DNA from: Candidatus Omnitrophota bacterium
Lineage (GTDB): Bacteria > Omnitrophota > Gorgyraeia > 2-01-FULL-45-10
Length of the DNA: 6,228 bases
Assembly: GCA_030695725.1 (NCBI GenBank)
Contig: JAUYPN010000011.1
Location: 1-6,228 of the forward strand
Direction: 5' to 3'
The translations under genes and the position numbers were made by a program. The notes below the pieces were generated by a model. That model saw only the letters and a list, made by a program, of their open reading frames with translations, was not told the origin of the DNA and did not search any database. Shown here piece by piece: positions 1-5,504 of this stretch (position 1 is the stretch's first letter; each line of letters starts with the position of its first letter).

Positions 1-55
1 CAAAGATATATCATTTAACCTATACGCTGTCCTCGTATTAGGATGTGTTCTCGGG

Positions 56-88
56 GAGCCGAATGACCGAAATGGTCACGTTCGGTTC
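56..88 (+). ncRNA. Group II intron domain V (3' end of an intron)
   Basis: The sequence folds as the catalytic domain V of a group II intron. The lower helix pairs G56-A63 with T81-C88, including the characteristic G58-U86 wobble inside the AGC triad (57-59), followed by a U64-G80 wobble. A two-base bulge (A78, C79) comes next, then an upper helix 65-68 with 74-77, capped by GAAA plus one U (69-73). Every hallmark except the exact tetraloop is present; the element is 33 nt against the usual 34. The bases after it (TGAGAGGGGC, 89-98) match the usual start of domain VI, but I cannot find a matching 3' strand or a clear branch-point A. Bases 1-55 would then be the end of domain IV; any reverse transcriptase gene would lie upstream, outside the window. 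Domain V is seen directly; whether the intron is active or a remnant is inference. Confidence 0.8.
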
Positions 89-111
89 TGAGAGGGGCAT
101 TAAATAACCAT

Positions 112-116
112 GGAGG
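112..116 (+). promoter_or_regulatory. gspG ribosome binding site
   Basis: GGAGG lies 9 nt before the ATG at 126. A small hairpin can form around it: TAACC (105-109) with GGTTA (115-119), loop of 5 nt, which would partly hide this site. No promoter is visible in 1-125, so gspG is probably read from upstream transcription through the intron-like sequence. Confidence 0.6.
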
Positions 117-125
117 TTACAAAGG

Positions 126-545
126 ATGTCTACTCACAAGAGAGATAAGAAAGGCTTTACGCTGGTTGAGCTCATGCTGGTTGTTATCATCATAGGCGTC
201 TTGGTAGCCATGGTGGCGCCCAGGCTTGCCGGCAGGTCCGAGCAGGCGAAGATCGCCGCGGCGCGCGCCGACATCGAGGCGAATCTGTCGTCGGCGCTGG
301 ATCTCTATGAGATCGATAATGGTGCTTATCCGGAGAAGTTGGAAGACCTTACGGTGAAACCGTCCAACGCGCCCAATTGGAAAGGCCCCTATTTAAAAAG
401 AAAGCCTGTGGACCCTTGGGGCAATCCGTATGTGTACAAGTACCCCGGCACACACGGCGATTACGATCTCATGTCCTATGGAAGATCCGGCGCGGAGGGC
501 GGGGAAGGCGGAGTCGCCAATTGGGATGAAGAGAATACAAAATAA
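126..545 (+). CDS. gspG: Type II secretion major pseudopilin GspG
   Basis: GspG is the major pseudopilin that polymerises into the periplasmic pseudopilus of the T2SS. The 139-residue product has a short basic leader ending KKG10, then a type III prepilin signal (F11-T-L-V-E15) with the +5 glutamate and a hydrophobic helix to about residue 30. The prepilin peptidase (GspO/PilD) should cut after G10 and methylate F11. The C-terminal half has the GspG hallmarks: DPWGNPY at 96-102, then the HGDYDLMSYG segment (110-119) and a Gly/Glu-rich tail matching the family's calcium-binding loop. These features separate GspG from type IV pilins, and the length is normal. The start is fixed by the leader and by GGAGG nine bases upstream. 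It is the first gsp gene here, directly after a group II intron domain V, and its end overlaps gspH by 20 nt. Confidence 0.96.
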   Translation: MSTHKRDKKGFTLVELMLVVIIIGVLVAMVAPRLAGRSEQAKIAAARADIEANLSSALDLYEIDNGAYPEKLEDLTVKPSNAPNWKGPYLKRKPVDPWGNPYVYKYPGTHGDYDLMSYGRSGAEGGEGGVANWDEENTK

Positions 546-1002
546 CGGTTTCACATTAATAGAATTGACGTTAGTAACGCTCTTAGTATTGGTCATCGCG
601 GGGCTCTCCACGCCTTTATTCAAAAAAACCTTATCGAACCTCTCCGCCAGAAACGCATCCTTCAACATTTGTAAGCTGGTAAATTATGCCCAGGAGATGG
701 CCGTGCTCGAAAGGAAGAATTACAAGATCGCTTTCGACTTTAAGAAGGGCAGATATCAGCTTCTTCAGTTATCTCCCTTGGCAAAACCTTCTGTGTACGT
801 GAAAACGGCGGGCAGGTTCGGCAAGCTTTTTGGCCTAGGGCAGGGTTTAAACTTAAGCGGCAGCAAGAGCGGCATTATATTTTATCCCGACGGCCATTGC
901 GACGAGGCCAGGATCAATGTATTGACAAAATTAGGCGGTTATTCAATCATGGTCAAGGGGTTTGGTAATACGGCTGAGGTAAAAGAGGTCAAAGTTGAGT
1001 AA
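526..1002 (+). CDS. gspH: Type II secretion minor pseudopilin GspH
   Basis: GspH/FimT-type minor pseudopilin, part of the pseudopilus tip. I chose the ATG at 526, which gives 158 residues: a normal leader (MKRIQNNG8) and the prepilin site F9-T-L-I-E13 with the +5 glutamate, then a hydrophobic helix to about residue 31. The frame is open further upstream, to an ATG at 430, but that extension would put 40 residues before the cleavage site and lies wholly over gspG, so it is rejected. The C-terminal region GIIFYPDG (116-123) followed by ARINV is the typical GspH/FimT strand pattern. The start lies inside gspG, with a possible GGCGGAG site about 12 nt upstream, so translation is probably coupled. 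The central region is poorly conserved; assignment to GspH and not another minor pilin rests on the motif plus gene order. Confidence 0.9.
   Translation: MKRIQNNGFTLIELTLVTLLVLVIAGLSTPLFKKTLSNLSARNASFNICKLVNYAQEMAVLERKNYKIAFDFKKGRYQLLQLSPLAKPSVYVKTAGRFGKLFGLGQGLNLSGSKSGIIFYPDGHCDEARINVLTKLGGYSIMVKGFGNTAEVKEVKVE
984..988 (+). promoter_or_regulatory. gspI ribosome binding site
   Basis: AGAGG lies 6 nt before the TTG at 995, inside the end of gspH. It supports this uncommon start codon, which is also the only one giving a standard prepilin leader. Confidence 0.6.
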
Positions 1003-1396
1003 TAAAAAAGGGTTCCTTCTGCTGGAAGTGATAGTGAGCATAGTCATAATCACAAGCGGCCTCTTATCCGTGATGCGCGTATACTCCACGACGCGGTATG
1101 CCATTCAAAGGTCTTTGGTCCTGTTCGAATCAAGCCTCTTATTGGAAAGCAAGATGTTCGAATTTGAGGAAAAGGGAAAGATCGAAAGAGATCTTAAGGA
1201 CGGAAAACAATTTTCCCGGGAGAGCGGATACTCGTGGCTGATAAATACGGAAGAGCCCCCTAAAGACCCGGTGCTCGGACAAAAATTAGATCTTAATATC
1301 GTGACATTGGAAGTGTCAAGACACAGGGACAGGGAAGAGAAGAAGTCATACGTCAGCAAATATCTTTTAACCACATATCTGGATGATAAGAGATGA
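995..1396 (+). CDS. gspI: Type II secretion minor pseudopilin GspI
   Basis: GspI-type minor pseudopilin, which with GspJ and GspK nucleates the pseudopilus tip. The 133-residue product starts at TTG with a six-residue leader (MSNKKG6), then F7-L-L-L-E11-V with the +5 glutamate. The GFLLLEV pattern and the following hydrophobic helix (to about 27) are typical of GspI/PilV proteins, as is the short length. After the helix comes a run rich in serine, leucine and glutamate (40-60), where the family has its conserved LAESKL-like stretch: here LLLESKMFEFEE. The rest is charged and diverged. The gene overlaps gspH by 8 nt and gspJ by 4 nt (ATGA), so it sits in one coupled unit. Assignment rests on the N-terminus, size and the fixed G-H-I-J-K order. 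Confidence 0.9.
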   Translation: MSNKKGFLLLEVIVSIVIITSGLLSVMRVYSTTRYAIQRSLVLFESSLLLESKMFEFEEKGKIERDLKDGKQFSRESGYSWLINTEEPPKDPVLGQKLDLNIVTLEVSRHRDREEKKSYVSKYLLTTYLDDKR

Positions 1397-2088
1397 CAAA
1401 AAATAGAATACCCTCTCCCCCTTTGGGGGAGAGGGAAAAGGTGAGGGGGGAGGGTTTTACCTTTATAGAGCTCATAATAGCCGTAACGATATTTTCGATA
1501 ATAGCGGTGAGCGTATATTCCGTATTCCGCGCGGGCGTCAGGCTATGGAGCGGGACGAACCCTATCATACAGGCGAACCAGTCGACCAGATATTTTTTCA
1601 ATACCATATCAAAAGACCTGAAGAATTCCGTTTCATATAACACCGCCGCGCCGCGCGCCAAGACTTTTGGTTCGTCCGACGAGGGAAACGCGAATTTTGA
1701 GGGCGAGGAGCAGAAGATATCTTTTATGACGCTGGTTGACGTGTCGACAGGCTCCGCGCCGCCTCACATGGAATTGGCGAGAGTGGCATATTCTTTTGAT
1801 AAGTCAATGAAAGCGGTGAAGAGAGCTGTCGCGACGAAGGCGGAAGGCCTCAGTGAGACCCATGCCAAGGTCACGGAGATCTTAAACGACATCGACGATG
1901 AAGATTTCGGTTTTGAGTATTGTTACAGGCTGGGAGCCTCACCGACCGATTATGAGTATGAGTGGAAGGATACATGGGAAGACGAAGACATGGATAAAGG
2001 CAGGATACCGCGCGGCGTAAAAGTCAGCGCCGGCAAATACAATAAGACCATATTTATACCCATGGGCTGTCTGGGCGGGGAAAAATGA
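1393..2088 (+). CDS. gspJ: Type II secretion minor pseudopilin GspJ, with repeat-extended leader
   Basis: GspJ-type minor pseudopilin of the tip complex. The 231-residue product has a cleavage site at G21|F22-T-F-I-E26, with the +5 glutamate and a hydrophobic helix to about 45, then the usual GspJ sequence RAGVRLW (47-52) and a later W-containing strand leading to RIPRGVKV (204-211), a family hallmark. The leader is odd: at 21 residues it is two to three times normal, and residues 7-20 are encoded by a GC-rich palindromic repeat (1411-1454) that happens to stay in frame. Without it the leader would be a normal MTKNR-type peptide. The start ATG overlaps the gspI stop (ATGA) and has no strong Shine-Dalgarno, so reinitiation after gspI is likely; it also overlaps gspK by 4 nt. 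Whether the long leader affects processing cannot be told from sequence. Confidence 0.92.
   Translation: MTKNRIPSPPLGEREKVRGEGFTFIELIIAVTIFSIIAVSVYSVFRAGVRLWSGTNPIIQANQSTRYFFNTISKDLKNSVSYNTAAPRAKTFGSSDEGNANFEGEEQKISFMTLVDVSTGSAPPHMELARVAYSFDKSMKAVKRAVATKAEGLSETHAKVTEILNDIDDEDFGFEYCYRLGASPTDYEYEWKDTWEDEDMDKGRIPRGVKVSAGKYNKTIFIPMGCLGGEK
1411..1454 (+). repeat. GC-rich palindromic repeat inside the gspJ leader
   Basis: An 11-bp perfect inverted repeat (1411-1421 CCCTCTCCCCC with 1425-1435 GGGGGAGAGGG, loop TTT) is followed by AAAAGGTGAGGGGGGAGGG. From general knowledge this resembles an abundant dispersed palindromic repeat seen in many bacterial genomes, usually between genes, which reads as a PSPLGER-like peptide when translated. 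Here it encodes PSPPLGEREKVRGEG in the gspJ frame. The dyad and its position are seen; membership in a dispersed family is from memory. In the mRNA the hairpin would begin 18 nt after the gspJ start codon. Confidence 0.75.
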
Positions 2089-3047
2089 GCTCTAATAGAA
2101 GCGGCGCCATATTGATAACGTCTTTGTGGATCCTCGCGATCCTTTCTATTTTAGCCATGGGCATAGGGTTCCGCGTCTCGATCGAGGCGCGCTTAAGCAA
2201 ATATAATCTGGACAGGGTCAAAGGGCTTTATCTGGCGAAGGCCGGTGCCGTGAAAGCGATGGAACTCCTGTCAAAAGATACAAATGCGTATGACACTATC
2301 CGCGAATGCGGGATAACTTTACCTCCCGACAAAAAACCGGAGGACGTATTCATCGAAAGGCTGGGAGAGGGCTCCTTCACGATAAGTTACAATGAGGAGG
2401 GGCGTAATTGTTACGGACTCACGGATGAAGAGAGGAAGATAAACATAAACAAAGCGGAATATAAGGTGATCTACCAGCTTCTTCTGGGAAAAGAACCGGA
2501 AAATCTCGCCGCGTCGATCATAAATTGGCGCTCTCCGGCGCAACTGATGGTGGAAGGCGCCCAGGACAGGGACTACGAGTCGCTGGCGGCGCCCTACAAA
2601 TGTAAACACGCTGATTTCAGCTGCATAGAGGAGCTCATGCTCGTCAAGGATATGACGCCTGAAATATTCGAGTCGATAAAAGATTACGTAACGGTTTATA
2701 CCGATGGAAAAATAAATATAAATACCGCGACCGAGCGGGTCCTGCGCTCCTACGGGCTGAGCGACCAGTCTATCGGCACCATAATGTTGACTAGAAATGG
2801 CGCAGATAATACGATCGGGACAAAAGATGACGGCGGTTTCAATAACATAGGGACAATAGCGGACCAGATCGGCGTTCCGGCTTATTCTCCCGAAAGAACC
2901 GTGCTGTCAGAAAATAACTTTACAACAGCGTCAAAGTACTTTAGAATTGAGTCGAAAGGCATGATCGATAAGTCAAGGATCGGCGCGAGCTTAGTCTGCG
3001 TCGTAGATGGAAAGGCCAAGAAATTAAAATATTATCGGGAATACTAG
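2085..3047 (+). CDS. gspK: Type II secretion minor pseudopilin GspK
   Basis: GspK is the large minor pseudopilin that caps the pseudopilus tip. The 320-residue length is normal. The leader is short (MSSNRSG7), then A8-I-L-I-T12; GspK lacks the +5 glutamate found in other pseudopilins, and Thr12 fits that. A hydrophobic helix runs to about 28. The large inserted alpha domain is clear: LTDEERKININKA (112-124), INWRS (146-150), EELMLVKDMTPEIF (182-195), YVTVYTDGKININTA (201-215). NINTA is the diagnostic GspK signature. The usual D-W-x-D element appears as N-W-R-S, so an acidic ligand position may have changed. The ATG overlaps the gspJ stop (ATGA), with GGCGGGG 4 nt before it. The gspK end overlaps the proposed start of gspL. 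Confidence 0.96.
   Translation: MSSNRSGAILITSLWILAILSILAMGIGFRVSIEARLSKYNLDRVKGLYLAKAGAVKAMELLSKDTNAYDTIRECGITLPPDKKPEDVFIERLGEGSFTISYNEEGRNCYGLTDEERKININKAEYKVIYQLLLGKEPENLAASIINWRSPAQLMVEGAQDRDYESLAAPYKCKHADFSCIEELMLVKDMTPEIFESIKDYVTVYTDGKININTATERVLRSYGLSDQSIGTIMLTRNGADNTIGTKDDGGFNNIGTIADQIGVPAYSPERTVLSENNFTTASKYFRIESKGMIDKSRIGASLVCVVDGKAKKLKYYREY
3009..3015 (+). promoter_or_regulatory. Candidate gspL ribosome binding site
   Basis: GGAAAGG ends 7 nt before an ATT codon at 3023 in the gspL frame. It is the best-placed Shine-Dalgarno in the region and is the main reason for preferring ATT over ATA at 3029 or 3041. It lies within gspK, so it could be chance. Confidence 0.35.
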
Positions 3048-4477
3048 AAAATCTAAAAAACATCTTCGAGCTCGACAGCAGATTAGTTTCTCTGGAGATC
3101 GGCGAAGGCCTGATCAAGGCCGCTGCGGCGGAGGCCTCGAAGGGTAGGAAGCGTATAACCGCCCTGATAAGCGAGCCTGTATACGGGCAGTCCCCGGATG
3201 CGGCCGCCGAAGGCATAAAGAAGGTCTTCGGCTCTTTGGGTTTTGTTCCGAAAAAGGTCCTGCTGAATATTCCGAGGCATCTCGTCACCACAAGATTCCT
3301 GAAGATACCTTCCGTCGATGACAGGGAGATAGAGAAGATGATCGGGATAGAATCGATCAAACACCTCCCTTACACCGATGAAAAAGTCATATACGGGTAC
3401 AGGGTGATAGAGAAGTCGGAAGACGGATATTCAAGCGTACTGCTCGTCGTAGCGCAGGCTTCCGTAGTAAGTAATTTTTTGGACATTTTAAAGAAGGCCT
3501 CGGTGAGCGGGTTCAAATCGCTCTCCTTAAGTTCCGAGGCGTTATATTGCTGGTACGCTCTCTCCCGGGATCCCGAAGAGAAAGGTAATGTGATGCTGAT
3601 CAACCTGGATCCGGGCCGCATGGATATAGATATTATAAGTGAGGACAAGCTCGTATTCACCAGAGGCGCCGCTTACAGCGCCGATGATCCCGAAAGAATA
3701 GAAAAAATAACCCGGCAGATAAAGATGTCAATAAGCGCTTATAAGAAGGAGTCGGCGTTCGACGTGAGCCGCATAATATTGACCGGCTCGAAAGAAGAGA
3801 CCGCCGGATGCTCTCCTGTCTTTTCCGAGGCCTTGAAACTGCCCGTCGATACGATAGATCAGGCGAAGAATATTCCGATCGATGAAAATATCGCGCCACC
3901 CGCAGGGGATGCGTCTTTTGCCGAGCTGATAGGGCTTGCCTTGAGGTCCGACAACATCAAAATAGATCTTCTGCCGGAGGATACCGCGTTCGAAGCGCGG
4001 ATCGCTAATACGAAGAACGCCCTTATTACGACTATGCTGCTGACGGCCCTTCTGGCGACGCTCGTATCCGGGATGCTGATAAAGAAGATACGCGATAAAT
4101 ATGTATATCTTGATTCCATAAGCGCCGAATTAAAGAGGATGGAACCGAATATCGCCGCGGCGAAGAAGATGATGAAGGGCGTGAGCGTGACGAGACAGAT
4201 CATGGAGAGAAAGCCTCTGGCCGTAGATGTCTTCACCGAAGCATGCGGGATAACCCCCGCAGGCATGTCTTTGGCTGCGCTCGATTTTGAAAGCGGAAGA
4301 TCCCTTACCGTCAGGGGGACCGCGCCGACGCTCGGCGATGTCCTGAGATATGTCACGATATTGGAGAATTCGCCTTATTTTGAGGGCGTGAAGGTAAAAT
4401 ACGCGAACAAGAGGATGTTGGAAAACAGGGAGATCACCGATTTCGAGATCAATGTCGTGATGACGGCGTTGAAGTGA
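3023..4477 (+). CDS. gspL: Type II secretion platform protein GspL (PilM/PilN-like fusion), non-standard start
   Basis: GspL is the inner-membrane platform protein that recruits the ATPase GspE and pairs with GspM. From the proposed ATT it is 484 residues. It has a cytoplasmic actin-like domain of PilM type: first strand LVSLEIGEGLIKAA (21-34), phosphate-type loop NLDPG (194-198), ILTGS (252-256). One membrane helix follows (332-354), then a short coiled stretch and a PilN-like periplasmic domain (about 397-484) with the SLTVRGTAP and ILENSPYF patterns. The start is a problem: the frame is open from 2972, but the first ATG/GTG/TTG is a TTG at 3236 (residue 72), which would delete the first strands of the fold. 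ATT 3023 follows GGAAAGG; ATA at 3029 or 3041 are alternatives. A one-base consensus error is also possible. The stop and the product identity are secure; the start is not. Confidence 0.88.
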   Translation: MKILSGILENLKNIFELDSRLVSLEIGEGLIKAAAAEASKGRKRITALISEPVYGQSPDAAAEGIKKVFGSLGFVPKKVLLNIPRHLVTTRFLKIPSVDDREIEKMIGIESIKHLPYTDEKVIYGYRVIEKSEDGYSSVLLVVAQASVVSNFLDILKKASVSGFKSLSLSSEALYCWYALSRDPEEKGNVMLINLDPGRMDIDIISEDKLVFTRGAAYSADDPERIEKITRQIKMSISAYKKESAFDVSRIILTGSKEETAGCSPVFSEALKLPVDTIDQAKNIPIDENIAPPAGDASFAELIGLALRSDNIKIDLLPEDTAFEARIANTKNALITTMLLTALLATLVSGMLIKKIRDKYVYLDSISAELKRMEPNIAAAKKMMKGVSVTRQIMERKPLAVDVFTEACGITPAGMSLAALDFESGRSLTVRGTAPTLGDVLRYVTILENSPYFEGVKVKYANKRMLENREITDFEINVVMTALK

Positions 4478-4480
4478 CGT

Positions 4481-4485
4481 GAGGG
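4481..4485 (+). promoter_or_regulatory. gspM ribosome binding site
   Basis: GAGGG lies 7 nt before the GTG at 4493, in the 15-nt gap after gspL. It supports the GTG start. Confidence 0.6.
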
Positions 4486-4492
4486 TTTAAGC

Positions 4493-5029
4493 GTGTTCAT
4501 CAATAACTTCAATAAGAGAGAGAGGTATCTGGCGTTCGCCACGCTGTCGATAGTGTCGATAGCGCTCGTTTATGTCTTCATAATAGATCCGATAACCGCG
4601 AAATGGAGAGATCTCAACAGCCAGATTCGGTCGAAGGTCAATACGCTGAAAAAGGACTCCATGTTAGCGGCAAACCAAAAGACGATAAAATCGGAATACG
4701 CTAAATTGTCCAAGCGGGGAAGCCCTTTAAAGACCAAAGACCAGGAGGCTGCGGAAATTCTTACCTTTATAGAGAGCGTATCGAAGAATGACGCGTGCGT
4801 TATAGTGAACATAAAGCCCGTAGATATAAGAGATGCGGTCTCCCACAAGGAGATGTTGATAGATGTCACCATAGAGGCTAACATGGCCCAATTATCTAAA
4901 TTTTTGTATGACATAGAGAACCCCAGAGAGAATCTGATAGACATAAAACGCTTCAGCGTAAGTTCAAAATACGGCCAGACAGGCGTCCTCAAAAGCACCC
5001 TCCTCATAAGTAAAGCATTGCTGGAATAA
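4493..5029 (+). CDS. gspM: Type II secretion platform protein GspM (PilO-like)
   Basis: GspM is the inner-membrane partner of GspL in the T2SS assembly platform. The 178-residue product has a short basic cytoplasmic N-terminus (MFINNFNKRERYL), one membrane helix at about 14-32, then the IDPITAKWRDL juncture and a coiled-coil region (about 35-75) typical of GspM/PilO. The C-terminal half has a ferredoxin-like PilO pattern: EILTFIESVSKNDACVIVNIKP (88-109), then strands and LSKFLYDIENPRENLIDIKRFSV (134-156). The PilO resemblance matches the PilN-like C-terminus of GspL, since the two pairs are homologous. The start is GTG. The gene follows gspL by 15 nt and is the last gene of the gsp unit; a 232-nt gap follows. 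Sequence conservation in this family is low, so gene order carries part of the weight. Confidence 0.9.
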   Translation: MFINNFNKRERYLAFATLSIVSIALVYVFIIDPITAKWRDLNSQIRSKVNTLKKDSMLAANQKTIKSEYAKLSKRGSPLKTKDQEAAEILTFIESVSKNDACVIVNIKPVDIRDAVSHKEMLIDVTIEANMAQLSKFLYDIENPRENLIDIKRFSVSSKYGQTGVLKSTLLISKALLE

Positions 5030-5069
5030 GAGTAGGGCGCTCTTAAATGCGCCATATATCTGCTCTCAT

Positions 5070-5099
5070 ACGTAGCCCAGGCTTAAGCTTGGGCTACGT
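5070..5099. terminator. 30-nt palindrome after gspM: candidate terminator or dispersed repeat
   Basis: The arms 5070-5084 (ACGTAGCCCAGGCTT) and 5085-5099 (AAGCTTGGGCTACGT) are complementary at 14 of 15 positions; the last is a G-U wobble. The hairpin lies 40 nt after the gspM stop and before the next promoter, where a terminator is expected. The tail (TTATTATAC) is only moderately U-rich, so termination may be weak. The near loopless symmetry also fits a dispersed palindromic repeat, and the two readings do not exclude each other. This hairpin, the promoter and the dyads are all I can see in the 5030-5261 gap. Confidence 0.55.
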
Positions 5100-5140
5100 T
5101 ATTATACAAATAGGTTTAATATCCAAATCCGTTACAACTA

Positions 5141-5168
5141 TTGACAAATCAGAAGGTTATGATATACT
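5141..5168 (+). promoter_or_regulatory. Sigma-70 promoter for the MerR-type/ExeA unit
   Basis: A perfect -35 box TTGACA (5141-5146), a 16-bp spacer and a -10 box TATACT (5163-5168) preceded by TG one base upstream (5160-5161), which is an extended -10. Transcription should start near 5174-5176, leaving a leader of about 87 nt before the ATG at 5262. It is the only strong promoter seen in the window and is separated from the gsp unit by a palindrome. Confidence 0.75.
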
Positions 5169-5209
5169 CTCTGGTTGGAGAGTTAGTGTTCACTCTCTAC
5201 TTGGAGAGT
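5166..5209. promoter_or_regulatory. Tandem dyad operator, two copies of ACTCTC-N6-GAGAGT
   Basis: Copy 1 (5166-5183) and copy 2 (5192-5209) are perfect 6-bp inverted repeats around 6-bp centres (TGGTTG and TACTTG). With one flanking T each they match at 17 of 19 positions. Their centres are 26 bp apart, about 2.5 helical turns. Copy 1 covers the last three bases of the -10 box and the predicted start site, so a bound protein should block transcription. The obvious candidate is the MerR-type protein encoded just downstream; that link is inference. Confidence 0.65.
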
Positions 5210-5226
5210 TGACCAATTCGGCTGTG

Positions 5227-5244
5227 CTCAGGGTCAATCCTGAG
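5227..5244. repeat. Third dyad CTCAGG-N6-CCTGAG before the MerR-type gene
   Basis: A perfect 6-bp inverted repeat with a 6-bp centre (GTCAAT) lies in the leader, 6 nt before the GAAGGA ribosome binding site. It has the same geometry as the two upstream dyads but a different arm sequence. The sequence that follows it (TTTACCGAAGGA) recalls a common dispersed repeat, so it may be a repeat fragment. In RNA it could form a hairpin next to the ribosome binding site. Confidence 0.4.
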
Positions 5245-5261
5245 TTTACCGAAGGATTAAT

Positions 5262-5504
5262 ATGACATACAATAATATATACCTGATAAAAGACCTGTCG
5301 CGCCTGACAGGTGTATCCGTCTACACCATAAAATACTACCTTAAGATGGGGCTCATAAAAGAGGTGGGCAGGAGCTCGGAGACCAATTTCAGGTACTTTG
5401 ATCGCCAGACCGCGGACGATCTGAAAAGGGTAATAGCCTACAAAAAAGAGAATATCTCCCTGGCGAAGATCCTTGAGCTGATGAAAGAGAAGAGTGCCGC
5501 ATGA
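5262..5504 (+). CDS. Minimal MerR-family DNA-binding protein
   Basis: A small transcription regulator of 80 residues, little more than a MerR-type winged helix-turn-helix domain. Residues 6-32 give the recognition helix-turn-helix (IYLIKDLSRLTGVSVYTIKYYLKMGLI). NFRYFDRQTADDLKRVIAYK (42-61) is the wing and following helix. SLAKILELMKEK (66-77) matches the usual helix with the family's leucine pattern. There is no metal-binding or drug-binding C-terminal domain and no cysteine, so it cannot sense in the classical MerR way and probably acts as a repressor or needs a partner. The ATG has AAGGA 5 nt upstream. Its stop overlaps the next start (ATGA), coupling it to the ExeA-type ATPase gene. Two dyads in its promoter suggest autoregulation. 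The targets are not known; control of the secretion genes is an inference from position. Confidence 0.85.
   Translation: MTYNNIYLIKDLSRLTGVSVYTIKYYLKMGLIKEVGRSSETNFRYFDRQTADDLKRVIAYKKENISLAKILELMKEKSAA

Noticed and set aside
2..91. Open frame across bases 2-91 as the end of an upstream gene
   Set aside because: It runs through the domain V hairpin, whose base pairing explains the sequence better, and the translation has no recognisable features.
430..525. Upstream extension of gspH to an ATG at 430
   Set aside because: It would place 40 residues before the prepilin cleavage site and lies entirely over gspG in another frame. The ATG at 526 gives a normal leader.
3055..3061. A AAA AAC heptamer as a programmed -1 frameshift site between gspK and gspL
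   Set aside because: It lies after the gspK stop (3045-3047), and a -1 slip from the gspL frame leads into neither gene. It is probably just an A run.
3236..4477. gspL starting at the TTG at 3236
   Set aside because: The frame is open upstream and encodes a plausible first strand of the actin-like domain; the TTG has no clear Shine-Dalgarno and would leave a 189-nt gap in an otherwise overlapping operon.
5036..5053. GGCGC / GCGCC hairpin (loop TCTTAAAT) just after gspM as the terminator
   Set aside because: The stem is only 5 bp and no U tract follows; the stronger palindrome at 5070-5099 is the better candidate.
5047..5265. Plus-strand open frame of 72 codons
   Set aside because: It covers the palindrome, the promoter and the dyads, has no ribosome binding site and no recognisable protein features.
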